Assembly (NCBI GenBank): GCA_001898165.1 | Contig: MKTD01000011.1 | Coordinates: 62,001 to 126,000, forward strand | Reading direction: 5' to 3' | Source of the DNA: Bacteroidia bacterium 43-41 | GTDB lineage: Bacteria; Bacteroidota; Bacteroidia; Bacteroidales; Dysgonomonadaceae | DNA length: 64,000 bases | In this document: one piece after another, positions 9,731-18,571 of the stretch | Numbering within the stretch: the stretch's first letter is position 1 | How the letters are laid out: every line of letters starts with the position of its first letter | Made by a program: the position numbers and the translations under genes | The notes under the pieces: model-generated | What the model saw: only the letters and a program-made list of their open reading frames with translations | Database searches by the model: none | What the model was told of the DNA's origin: nothing

Positions 9731-11311
9731 TTAATCGGAAGAGCGTCTTACATACACATTTTGGAGACTTACCTGATGGTCTGGAACCGTGTTTTCGATG
9801 GTAACTCCTCCTGGGCCGGAAGGGAGTACATTTGAGATAATTTCCATATCCTTAACAAGAACATTGGTAGTACGAGAACCTTCAATTAGGAATGGTCTTG
9901 CACTATTTGAGATGATCTTTCCAGAGAAGACTGTATTTATATTGTTTTTTGCCCATATCAATGTTTCCACACGATCACCCAATGCATAGATATTTACCTC
10001 AGCATTGTCGAACACATTATGCGTGCCGCCGAAACTTGAACCTTTTCCATTATACCCGAAAGGATTAATTAGCTGAAAGTCCTGAATTATCACATTATTC
10101 GCAAGATCAACCTGAATACCGTAGCCCTTTGAATCGGTGCTCTTACAGTTATCCATCACCAGAGAGGGGTTTGCCGAGCGAGATGGGAGGCTATAGTAGC
10201 CGACTGGTACCCGATAAGAGAAATCTGTTCTTCCGATCCCTGTCTCTTTCTCTACACAGTTATAAAGTTTACCGCCATTCGTCGTGTAAAATCCATTCAT
10301 TGAGTTACCTTCTGCCGTACAGTTAATGAATGTTACATCAGCGTTCGGAGCGTAATAGCCACATCCAAAGTAGTGAGTTGACATATCGCTTGGGTTGTAA
10401 GGTTTTGTTGGATAAGGTTTTTGTCCGTTGTTGCGGCTCACACAGTTTTCAAGAATGCAATCCTTCTTTGTAGGATCAAACTCGAAATGGAATCCGGATT
10501 CAAGAGTGCCTTCGGCAAGGCAATTTTTTACCCTGAGCCCCTCAATACTGTTCAGTTCCGCAAAATTAAATCCGGTTACCCATGGGTTGAATGCTCCCAG
10601 TTTACCACAGTTGATCGCTTGGCAGTTTTCGTAGCGAATGTTCTTCATCACCTTATTCTCTGTTCCCCATGCATTGTGCAGAAATCCGTACGTCCCAGTA
10701 TCTATGGCTTTGCAATTTATGAACTCAACATCTTCGAGGGTAGGGGTATATATAGTTGGATCGTGAATCAGAAGGAAGACTGCTTGAATGCTTGCGTCTG
10801 CCGTCCCGACGATATTGTGAATTTTCGTATGGCTTGCACGTATGGTTAATACGCCAAGCCATTTAACACCTATGTTATAACCACTCCCCTGGATATTGAA
10901 GTCGTTTAAAGTTGCATACTCATTATCGATATTGATACGTCCATCATTAGTGAATTTCAAGAAGGTCTCCGATTCACCCTTACCTTTTATAGTTGTTCCT
11001 GTTTTAGGGACGATGATGCCTGCACAGTAGAATGTACCACTGTGCAGGTTGATTACACCTCCGGATAAAGGTAACTTGTTTAGCGCTGATTGTATCTCCT
11101 CTTGATCATTGGCCCCATCACAGATATAGTTGGCCTGTGCTTTATCCGCCGCACTGCTGTTGCTGGCCGCAATCCATATCTCTTGGGACAGAGGAGGGTT
11201 TTTTAACTCATCAGGCTCTTTATTTACAGGAGGTTTTTCCTTAATACCGTTTTCCGAACAAAAAGTAAAAATGGATAGAAAAACTAAGAAAATATATGAC
11301 ATATTTTTCAT
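9731..11311 (-). CDS. Beta-helix lipoprotein (pectate-lyase-like fold), short paralogue
   Basis: A 526-residue lipoprotein (lipobox IFTFC, Cys18). Residues 46-130 show the pectate-lyase-superfamily opening, with ICDGANDQEEIQSALN followed by GGVINLHSGTFYC. The rest is a right-handed parallel beta-helix with many short strands ending in Asn or Cys. It is a close paralogue of the neighbouring 899-residue protein over its whole length but ends where that protein begins its CARDB repeats. No catalytic residues can be named with confidence. It could be a polysaccharide lyase, an epimerase or a glycan-binding protein. Neighbourhood supports a surface role in the glycan locus. Confidence 0.75.
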   Translation of the reverse strand: MKNMSYIFLVFLSIFTFCSENGIKEKPPVNKEPDELKNPPLSQEIWIAASNSSAADKAQANYICDGANDQEEIQSALNKLPLSGGVINLHSGTFYCAGIIVPKTGTTIKGKGESETFLKFTNDGRINIDNEYATLNDFNIQGSGYNIGVKWLGVLTIRASHTKIHNIVGTADASIQAVFLLIHDPTIYTPTLEDVEFINCKAIDTGTYGFLHNAWGTENKVMKNIRYENCQAINCGKLGAFNPWVTGFNFAELNSIEGLRVKNCLAEGTLESGFHFEFDPTKKDCILENCVSRNNGQKPYPTKPYNPSDMSTHYFGCGYYAPNADVTFINCTAEGNSMNGFYTTNGGKLYNCVEKETGIGRTDFSYRVPVGYYSLPSRSANPSLVMDNCKSTDSKGYGIQVDLANNVIIQDFQLINPFGYNGKGSSFGGTHNVFDNAEVNIYALGDRVETLIWAKNNINTVFSGKIISNSARPFLIEGSRTTNVLVKDMEIISNVLPSGPGGVTIENTVPDHQVSLQNVYVRRSSD

Positions 11312-11435
11312 CTTTGTTTAGTAATTATAACAATCGATGTGTCGACTGTTTATGTGTGAAGATTAAAGAATCATTCTTAATGTGGGGATGATTATTGTTA
11401 TTGCATCTTTGTTATTTTTCTTAAGGCAGTAATTA

Positions 11436-14135
11436 CTAATTTCCGACGTAAATCTGTTTACTCATGACATTGTTCGTCTCATTGCTCTCCGTGATGCGAT
11501 TGATATCATCTACGTTAGCTTTTACAGTATGGGTACCAGTTACTGCCGTCCATTTTGATCCTGCCGAACCGCCGTTGGCGGTCAGTGTAACCGATACATC
11601 CGGAGCAATTGAATTGGTATAGGTGTCAGACCAGACTCCTGGACCGGCTCCCCCGTCGTCAAATGTGAAGAGTACGCCATGTATTACTCCCGCAGGTGTG
11701 GAAACGCTGCCCTGATTTTTGATTGTTGCCCTCATTGTTACCGCATTTCCGTTTACTGGATTTGTCGGTTCCCAGGAAATAGCGGTTACTATGAGATCCG
11801 GCTTTCCGGTGCCGACGACAATTTGTTTGCTCATAACATTGTTCGTCTCGTTGCTTTCCGCTATACGATTAATATCATCTACGTTAGCTTTTACTGTATG
11901 GGTCCCAGTTACTGCTGTCCATTTTGATCCTGCCGAACCGCTGTTGGCGATCAGTGTAACCGATGCACTCGGAGCAATTGAATTGGTATAGGTGTCAGAC
12001 CAGACTCCCGGACCGGCCGTTCCGTCATCAAATGTGAAGAGTACGCCATGTATTACTCCTGCAGGTGTGGAAACAGCTCCTTGGTTTTTGATAGTAGCTT
12101 TCATTGTAACAGCATAACCGCTTGCCGGGTTTGCTGGATCCCAGGAGATGTCGGTTACCACGAGATCCGGTTTCCCGGAGCTAACTACAATCTGTTTGCT
12201 CATGATATTGTTCGTCTCATTGCTTTCGACAATACGATTAACATCATCAACGTTAGCCTTTACCGTGTGTGTACCCTCGACCGCTGTCCAAGTTGCTCCT
12301 GCCGAGCCGCCATTGGCAGTCAGCGTAACCGATGCGCCGGGTGCGAGCGAACTGCTGTGGGTGTCGGACCATACTCCCGAACCGGCCGCTCCGTCATCGA
12401 ACGTAAAAAGTACGCCATGTATCACTCCCTCAGGCGTGGATACGCTACCCTGGTTTTTGATTGTTGCCCTCACTGTTACCGTATTCCCGTTTGCAGGATT
12501 TGCTGGATCCCAGGAGATGTCGGTTACTACAAGATCAGGTTTGTCTGTAGGTGCCGACGGAGGCGTTACATAAACGTTCTGAAGTGTTACCTGACCAGCT
12601 GGAACAGTGCTTGCAATAGTGATGCCGCCCGGGCCGGGAGGCAGGGTATTTGAAATAATCTCCATATCTTTAACAAGCACGTTGGAGGTACGGGTACCCT
12701 CGATCAGAAACGGTTTTATACAATCTGAGACTATCTGACCTGAAAAGACAGTGTTTTTGTTGTCTTTAGCCCAAATCAGTGTCTCTACACGTTCTCCTGA
12801 GGCGTAAATATTTACCGTAGCATTATCGAACTGTCCGTTTGTTCCGCCTAGACAAGTTCCTTTTCCATTGACTCCGGCCGGATTTACCAATTGGAAATTA
12901 AGGATCTGCACATTAGCCGCGTTGTCGATCCATATGCCATAGGCGTAGGAGTCAATACTTGTGCAATTTTCCATCACCAAGGACGGACTGGTTGTACGAC
13001 ATGGGAGGGCGTAGTAGCCGGCTGGCTTTCTGTAATCATAATTTGTTTTTCCGGCACCGGTTGTTTTCTCAATACAGTTATAGAGTTTGCCCCCGTTGGT
13101 TGAGAAAAATCCATTCATGGAGTTACTCTCTGCAGTGCAGCGGATAAACTTTACGTCGGCGTTTGGAGCGTAATAGCCACATCCAAAGTAGTGGGTTGAC
13201 ATATCGCTTGGATTGTAAGGTTTCGTCGGATAAGGTTTTTGTCCGTTGTTGCGACTAATGCAGTCTTCGAGAATGCAATCCACTTTCTTTGGATCAAACT
13301 CGAAATGAAATCCTGACTCAAGTGTACCCTCGGCAAGACAATTTTTTACCCTGAGCCCTTTGATGTCATTGAGTTCTGCAAAGTCAAATCCGGTTACCCA
13401 GGGGTTGAACGCTCCATACTTTCCGCAATTGATAGCTTGGCAGTTCTCGTATCGGACATTCTTAATCTCCTTATTTGTTGTACCCCATGCATTATGTATA
13501 AATCCGTAGGTACCTGTATCAACAGCTTTGCAATTTATAAACTCTATATCTTCAAGGACAGGAGAATATACTGTAGGATCATGGAGAAGGAGAAATACTG
13601 CCTGGATACTGGCATCCGCAGTTCCCTTAATATTATGGAGTTTTGCATGACTTGCGCGGGTGGTTATCACTCCCAGCCATTTGATCCCAGAGCTGTATCC
13701 ATTCCCTTGTATGTTGAAACCATCCAGGGTTACATATTCACGGTCAACGTTGATGCGCCCGTCATTCGTAAATTTTAGATAGGTTCCCGATTCACCTCCT
13801 CCCTCAAGAGTTGTATTTGCTTTAGGTTTGAGAATTCCGGTACAGTTATATGTACCATTATATAAGTGGACAATTCCGTCTGAAGATAGAGCGTCGAGTG
13901 CAGTCTGAATTTCCTGATTGTCATTGATTCCGTCGCATACATAGTTGGCCGATGCCTTGTCGGCCGCACTGCTGTTACTTGCTGCAATCCACAATATTTG
14001 GGTTGCGCGAGTATTCAATGTTGTTATAGCATCCTGGTTCTCAGTAATTTGTTCTATATAGTTCGTACATGAAAATACAAAGCAACAACAAGTACAAATA
14101 AGACAAGTAATAAGGATGTTTTTTATGATTTTCAT
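11436..14135 (-). CDS. Beta-helix lipoprotein with three C-terminal CARDB repeats
   Basis: An 899-residue lipoprotein (lipobox VFSC, Cys23). Residues 45-525 are the same beta-helix module as in the adjacent 526-residue paralogue, with long identical stretches such as the region around NNGQKPYPTKPYNPSDMSTH. Residues 530-899 are three nearly identical 123-residue units of the CARDB type, each starting KPDL(V/I)VT and ending ESNETNN(I/V)MSKQI. CARDB domains are beta-sandwich adhesion or bacterial-surface modules. The protein is probably surface-exposed and holds or processes the glycan. The paralogue pair is a tandem duplication followed by loss or gain of the CARDB tail. Confidence 0.8.
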   Translation of the reverse strand: MKIIKNILITCLICTCCCFVFSCTNYIEQITENQDAITTLNTRATQILWIAASNSSAADKASANYVCDGINDNQEIQTALDALSSDGIVHLYNGTYNCTGILKPKANTTLEGGGESGTYLKFTNDGRINVDREYVTLDGFNIQGNGYSSGIKWLGVITTRASHAKLHNIKGTADASIQAVFLLLHDPTVYSPVLEDIEFINCKAVDTGTYGFIHNAWGTTNKEIKNVRYENCQAINCGKYGAFNPWVTGFDFAELNDIKGLRVKNCLAEGTLESGFHFEFDPKKVDCILEDCISRNNGQKPYPTKPYNPSDMSTHYFGCGYYAPNADVKFIRCTAESNSMNGFFSTNGGKLYNCIEKTTGAGKTNYDYRKPAGYYALPCRTTSPSLVMENCTSIDSYAYGIWIDNAANVQILNFQLVNPAGVNGKGTCLGGTNGQFDNATVNIYASGERVETLIWAKDNKNTVFSGQIVSDCIKPFLIEGTRTSNVLVKDMEIISNTLPPGPGGITIASTVPAGQVTLQNVYVTPPSAPTDKPDLVVTDISWDPANPANGNTVTVRATIKNQGSVSTPEGVIHGVLFTFDDGAAGSGVWSDTHSSSLAPGASVTLTANGGSAGATWTAVEGTHTVKANVDDVNRIVESNETNNIMSKQIVVSSGKPDLVVTDISWDPANPASGYAVTMKATIKNQGAVSTPAGVIHGVLFTFDDGTAGPGVWSDTYTNSIAPSASVTLIANSGSAGSKWTAVTGTHTVKANVDDINRIAESNETNNVMSKQIVVGTGKPDLIVTAISWEPTNPVNGNAVTMRATIKNQGSVSTPAGVIHGVLFTFDDGGAGPGVWSDTYTNSIAPDVSVTLTANGGSAGSKWTAVTGTHTVKANVDDINRITESNETNNVMSKQIYVGN
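11439..12543 (-). repeat. Three tandem 369-bp repeats encoding CARDB domains
   Basis: Units lie at about 12543-12175, 12174-11806 and 11805-11439. Each encodes 123 residues with the same landmarks in the same frame. The units are so alike at DNA level that copy-number change by recombination is plausible. The period was obtained from the spacing of the KPDLVVT codons. Confidence 0.9.
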
Positions 14136-14346
14136 CTTTTGTTAGCTTTTAAATGATCATCAGCAATGAGTCATATTATAATTTTTGTTCTGAAACTCGA
14201 TTCATACTATAGGTGACGAGCATCAGCCTATAGAATTGCTTTTCCCTGAAGAATCTCCTGTAGTCAGCTATTTCTTGATACTTTCCGGCATTGAATTACA
14301 ACCAGCCAATAATGATCTGTATAACTATATCATTTACAGGAAACAA

Positions 14347-15804
14347 TTAATTCTTCACACAACGAACTGATAACCCTATCTCTTTGGGTATATTATTTCT
14401 GTTTACATACCATTGGTCACGGTAGATGCCACGGCGCCAGACGTTATCGGCGCTGCTCTCGGTAGCACTCCACCAGTAACCGGCATTGCCAAGGTCGAAG
14501 AATGTATCCCCGGTGTTACGGTTGCCACCCGGAAGAGCAGTGAAACCGACTTGGTTGCTTGCTCCGGTGTTGGGGCTATTCCATAATCCTGTTCCTTCCT
14601 GGACAGTTCCTGTCGCTTTTAACTTAGCTCCGGCTGAACCTTCGCCTCCCAAATAAGTGGTTAATCGCGTCCACTCTTCATCACTGGGCAGGTGCCAACC
14701 CGAAGGACAGGCATTAATGGCCGCAGGCCAGTTGTACAACACACCGTAGGTTTTATAGTTGTCGGTGGCTTTTGCAGCTGTCACATCTGTACCGTTATAG
14801 CTGGAAACATAGTAGTATGGGGCAGTATTGGAATCTGTTGTACGATCTACCACACTGGGCAGATACTTGAGGTTCTCGGTCATCCACACCTGATCGCCTA
14901 TGGTTACAAATCTATATACATTGTCATCACGATTGTCGGCAAAGGCACTCATAGCATCAAATACCGTTATCGTACAGGTGGCTTTCTTATTGCCATCTTC
15001 GGTGGCTACGGTGATTGTTGCGTTACCGGTTTTAACGGCGGTTACCTTACCGTTAGAATCAACAGTGGCAATGGCATCATTACTTGACCTCCACTCAACT
15101 TTTTTGTTAGTGGCATTTACGGGGGCAATTGAGGCAATCAGGGTTCCGCTGTTGCCTTCAACTAACGACATAGAGGTTCTGTCCAATGAAACTTCGGTTA
15201 CGGCTACGATTACTGCTTTAACAGTTACGTCACAGTTTGCTGTTTTATTGCCATCATTGGTAGTTACGGTGATTGTTGCATTACCGGCTTTATGGGCAGT
15301 TACTTTACCGTTGCCTTCAACAGTGGCAATAACATCATCACTTGATTTCCACGTAAATTTTTTGTTGGTTGCATTTATGGGAGCAATCGTAACAGCTAAG
15401 GTTTTACTATCGCCTTCATCCAACGTCAAAGAAGTTTTATCTAATGAGATCCCGGCTACACCAACGGATTCGGCTTCAACAGTTACGTTACAGGTTGCGG
15501 CTTTGTTGCCATCATCGGTAGTTACGGTGATTGTTGCGTTGCCGGCTTTAACGGCGGTTACCTTACCGTAGGAGTCAACAGAGGCAATGGCATTATCACT
15601 TGACTTCCACTTTACTTTTTTGTTAGTGGCATTGGTAGGAGCTATTGAGGCTGTCAGGGTTTCATTATTGCTCTCGATTATCGAAACAGAGATTTTACTT
15701 AGTGCCACGCTTGTAACTTTAATTACAGTCTCTTCATCTTCGCAAGAAAAATAGAAAGGAATAACGAAGATGAATAACAGTAGAATTAAATATTTCGTTT
15801 TCAT
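14347..15804 (-). CDS. Lipoprotein with three Big2 domains and a FISUMP domain
   Basis: A 485-residue lipoprotein (lipobox FYFSC, Cys21). Residues 30-285 are three bacterial Ig-like (Big2) units of about 84 residues, each containing a K(V/F)(K/E/T)W(K/R)SS(D/N) segment and GNATITV. Residues 290-485 match the Fibrobacter-succinogenes major paralogous domain: VTIGDQVWMTENLKYLP, CPSGWHLPSDEEW, GYWWSATES and a C-terminal LSVRCVKN. Such proteins are surface lipoproteins, usually thought to bind substrate or mediate contact. It lies in the SusE/SusF-like position after the second SusD and the PKD lipoprotein. The spacer on its upstream side (14136-14346) shows no gene. Confidence 0.85.
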   Translation of the reverse strand: MKTKYLILLLFIFVIPFYFSCEDEETVIKVTSVALSKISVSIIESNNETLTASIAPTNATNKKVKWKSSDNAIASVDSYGKVTAVKAGNATITVTTDDGNKAATCNVTVEAESVGVAGISLDKTSLTLDEGDSKTLAVTIAPINATNKKFTWKSSDDVIATVEGNGKVTAHKAGNATITVTTNDGNKTANCDVTVKAVIVAVTEVSLDRTSMSLVEGNSGTLIASIAPVNATNKKVEWRSSNDAIATVDSNGKVTAVKTGNATITVATEDGNKKATCTITVFDAMSAFADNRDDNVYRFVTIGDQVWMTENLKYLPSVVDRTTDSNTAPYYYVSSYNGTDVTAAKATDNYKTYGVLYNWPAAINACPSGWHLPSDEEWTRLTTYLGGEGSAGAKLKATGTVQEGTGLWNSPNTGASNQVGFTALPGGNRNTGDTFFDLGNAGYWWSATESSADNVWRRGIYRDQWYVNRNNIPKEIGLSVRCVKN

Positions 15805-15899
15805 ACGATTATTTTATTTGAATTTTATATAATTTAATTAATCCGCCTTGTCGTTGGTTTCTGAAAGAGAATTCTTCTTTTCAAAAACAATCTATTAGT

Positions 15900-16706
15900 T
15901 TACGGCACAACTACAACTTTTTCTGCAATAGAGTGATTCATTGCGCCTAGTACACCTTCAGTTGTAAGTGTCACAATATAACTGCCAGACGATGAATATG
16001 TATGAGATGGGTTTTTAGAAGTGCTTCTGCCATCTCCTAAATTCCATGAATAATTCATGCCAAAGGTTGATTTATTGGAAAAAGTTACTGTTTTCCCATT
16101 GATGGAATAGGTGAAATCAGCCGTTGGAATAAGTAGTTTAGTATAAATAATAATGATAGTTGTTGAAATATTCTGGTTTACTTCCAATTCATCGGATGAT
16201 ATACCGACACCTAAGCCAAGTATTTCATTAGGCCGAGATAGTAGATAGTCGAGATTAATTTCAAGATCAAATCCTCCAAGTTCACTGCCGTTTTTAACTG
16301 TTACTGACGTTGGAAGTTTGTATTGATTCGCAGGGAGTATCTCGGTCGATCCTGGAATTTTTTTACTAGACTTGAGCATATTGATAGTATCATTTTTTAC
16401 CTCAATATTCACATTGATATCTCCTTTTCGCTCGATGCCGGAACGATAAACTCCCAAAGGGATGATGAATTTATTATTCTCTTTGTCAATTTTAAAATCG
16501 TATTTATACCCTGGTGTGGGTAACCATTCCACCCGTTGTGGAACATTATCGATTGTAAAAATACCTCTTACTGCTGCCGGCATATATAGTTTAGACGCTG
16601 TGTACTCTGTAGGCCTAACATCTTCGTAATCACATGAATTTATACTAAATGTAAATAAAACCAGCAGAATCAATATTTTTATGCTAATAGTGGGATTCTT
16701 TTTCAT
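15900..16706 (-). CDS. DUF1735-like lipoprotein with PKD domain (putative surface glycan-binding protein)
   Basis: A 268-residue lipoprotein (lipobox SINSC, Cys25). Residues 38-185 resemble DUF1735, with the typical YMPAA... opening and an immunoglobulin-like strand pattern. Residues 195-268 form a PKD domain with YSWNLGDG and PSHTYSSSGSYIVTLT. Genes of this kind directly after susD usually encode surface glycan-binding proteins (SusE/SusF analogues). It follows SusD2 by 68 bp. There is no catalytic signature, so binding is the best inference. Confidence 0.8.
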   Translation of the reverse strand: MKKNPTISIKILILLVLFTFSINSCDYEDVRPTEYTASKLYMPAAVRGIFTIDNVPQRVEWLPTPGYKYDFKIDKENNKFIIPLGVYRSGIERKGDINVNIEVKNDTINMLKSSKKIPGSTEILPANQYKLPTSVTVKNGSELGGFDLEINLDYLLSRPNEILGLGVGISSDELEVNQNISTTIIIIYTKLLIPTADFTYSINGKTVTFSNKSTFGMNYSWNLGDGRSTSKNPSHTYSSSGSYIVTLTTEGVLGAMNHSIAEKVVVVP

Positions 16707-16774
16707 GTCTTTGCTTACTTAATATTAATAGAAAATCAAATTATTAATTCCTTTTTGTTCGAAGTTGACTTGCA

Positions 16775-18496
16775 TCACCAAAGTGGATTTTGTTTCCATT
16801 CAGGCATTTTGAGTAATTCTTGTTGGGGTATAGGATAAAAATGCATTTTAGGCTCGAAAGTCCTATTTTCAACATTAATTATTGAATAGTTGAATGTGTT
16901 GGATGGTGTCTTGGTTATTTCTACCCCTTTCAGTGGGGAATTAAAAACTGTAGATGCTATCATCCATCTGCGGGCATCCCAAAACCGATGGCCTTCAAAT
17001 GCAAGTTCAACAAAACGTTCATGTCGTATAGCGCTACGCATTTGTTGTTGTGTTAAGCCTGAAGGCAGTGCGGGCATATTCACTCCTTGTCTTTGCCTAA
17101 CTCGATCAACATATATTTTTATATCCGGATGACCGGGATCGTACTCATTCAGCGCTTCGGCATACCATAGATACACGTCAGCCAAACGGATAAGGCTCCA
17201 ACTATGGACACTAACCGTATTTTTCAGAAGATCTATGTTTTCATCTACATATTTCTTCAAATAATAACCTGTTCTGCTAGCAAGAGGTATTGGTTTTCCA
17301 TCCCGTCCGCCGTTCCAAATTTCAACATTGCGCCCTTTATAATTACTGTTGTTAGTGATAATGTTCATATTTAAGCGGGGATCACGATTGGAATATGGAG
17401 ACGCTGCATGCACCGGATTATTCCAGTCGAACGGTACAGCAATATTGTCTTCTATCACCTCATAAGCATCTACGAGATTTTGCGAAGGGGTTGTACCGCT
17501 CTCTCCTCTATCGAATCCAATCGGATAGTTTGCTATCTCGAAAGAATTACTTGTTCCTCCTCTCCGGACAAGAATATGTTCGGAATTTTGATATGAATCA
17601 CCACGAAGAAACAGGTTCCTGTAGTTATTGGCCAGTGCATATCCTGTCCCGGAAAGATCAATAACTGCTTTTGCCGCATCAGCTGCTGATTTCCAGCGTG
17701 TAACCCTGTTGTCCGTAGATAAGGAAATAAGTTCAGGATTGGCATAACTACCTGCCCAAGAGGGTGTGTTCCACAAATCGGAAGCTGCATATAAAAGAAC
17801 TTTGGCTTTCAGCGCCAATGCTGCACCTTTGGTTGCTTTACCGAGTTCGGCGGAAGGTTGTACTACATAAAGTTTCGATGCAGCGACATCACATTCAGAA
17901 ATAATATAGTTTACGCATTCCGATAGAGTGTTTCTTTTTATATTTGTAACATCATCCCCCCATTCCAACGCCTTTTCAATAATAGGGACTCCTCCATAAC
18001 GTTTAATTAGTTCAAAATAATAGAAAGCTCTCAAAAAGCGTGCTTGATATTTCCACTGTTCAATTTCTTCCAACCTTTGTTTATAGATCATTTGTTGTGA
18101 CTCTCTCGGATCAAGCCTGTACATGTCAAGATTGATTTCACTAACATTAGCTAAAAACAGATTCACATTTCGTATTCCGGTGTAGTATGTAGCCCAGGTA
18201 TCATCGGGATTAACGAAAGGATCCCAGCTCCCGGTATTAAAAAAATGGATCATGGAATTTTGGTAAGTGTGTTCAGCTTCATCCGATGCTGATGCTATCA
18301 TTGCACCGCCTACTTCAAAAAAACCACTTGGAAGAGTTGTATATAAACCTTCTAATCGGCTTCGGGAATATGAATAGACGGTATTTACCAATTCTTCATC
18401 AATTGCAGTACTGATATCCCGCTCCAAGTAATCACTACATGACGGGGTTCCGATAAAAAATGATATCAGGCTTACTAAAAATATATATTTTTTCAT
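16775..18496 (-). CDS. SusD/RagB-family glycan-binding lipoprotein (SusD2)
   Basis: A 573-residue outer-membrane lipoprotein that caps the SusC2 channel. I chose the ATG at 18496 because it gives a clean lipoprotein signal, MKKYIFLVSL... with lipobox GTPSC; an upstream in-frame ATG at 18535 would add a non-signal-like leader. SusD features include the N-terminal helices with ARFLRAFYYFELIKRYGGVPI, the central KAKVLLYAA segment, and the C-terminal AEALNEY...VRQRQGV and ERFVELAFEGHRFWDARRW motifs. It starts 75 bp after the stop of SusC2. It binds extracellular glycan at the cell surface. Confidence 0.95.
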   Translation of the reverse strand: MKKYIFLVSLISFFIGTPSCSDYLERDISTAIDEELVNTVYSYSRSRLEGLYTTLPSGFFEVGGAMIASASDEAEHTYQNSMIHFFNTGSWDPFVNPDDTWATYYTGIRNVNLFLANVSEINLDMYRLDPRESQQMIYKQRLEEIEQWKYQARFLRAFYYFELIKRYGGVPIIEKALEWGDDVTNIKRNTLSECVNYIISECDVAASKLYVVQPSAELGKATKGAALALKAKVLLYAASDLWNTPSWAGSYANPELISLSTDNRVTRWKSAADAAKAVIDLSGTGYALANNYRNLFLRGDSYQNSEHILVRRGGTSNSFEIANYPIGFDRGESGTTPSQNLVDAYEVIEDNIAVPFDWNNPVHAASPYSNRDPRLNMNIITNNSNYKGRNVEIWNGGRDGKPIPLASRTGYYLKKYVDENIDLLKNTVSVHSWSLIRLADVYLWYAEALNEYDPGHPDIKIYVDRVRQRQGVNMPALPSGLTQQQMRSAIRHERFVELAFEGHRFWDARRWMIASTVFNSPLKGVEITKTPSNTFNYSIINVENRTFEPKMHFYPIPQQELLKMPEWKQNPLW

Positions 18497-18571
18497 ATGA
18501 TTATTTTTTATTAATGTGTATGGAACTGTTTGCATGCGCGTTTCATACTTTTACTATTAAATGATATTCCA

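Noticed and set aside
11439-12543. CRISPR-like array
   Set aside because: The repeats are 369 bp, in frame and protein-coding; no short repeats with unique spacers occur anywhere in the window.
12048-12653. Open frame of about 200 codons on the plus strand over the CARDB repeats
   Set aside because: It mirrors the repeat units on the opposite strand; its Cys-rich internal repetition is a by-product of the CARDB coding repeats.
9731-14135. The beta-helix proteins as confirmed pectate lyases
   Set aside because: The fold is supported but I could not identify a catalytic set or calcium site, so no lyase family is assigned.
14900-15571. Open frame of about 220 codons on the plus strand over the Big2 repeats
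   Set aside because: Antisense shadow of the repeated Ig-like domains; the apparent hydrophobic repeats follow from the sense codons.
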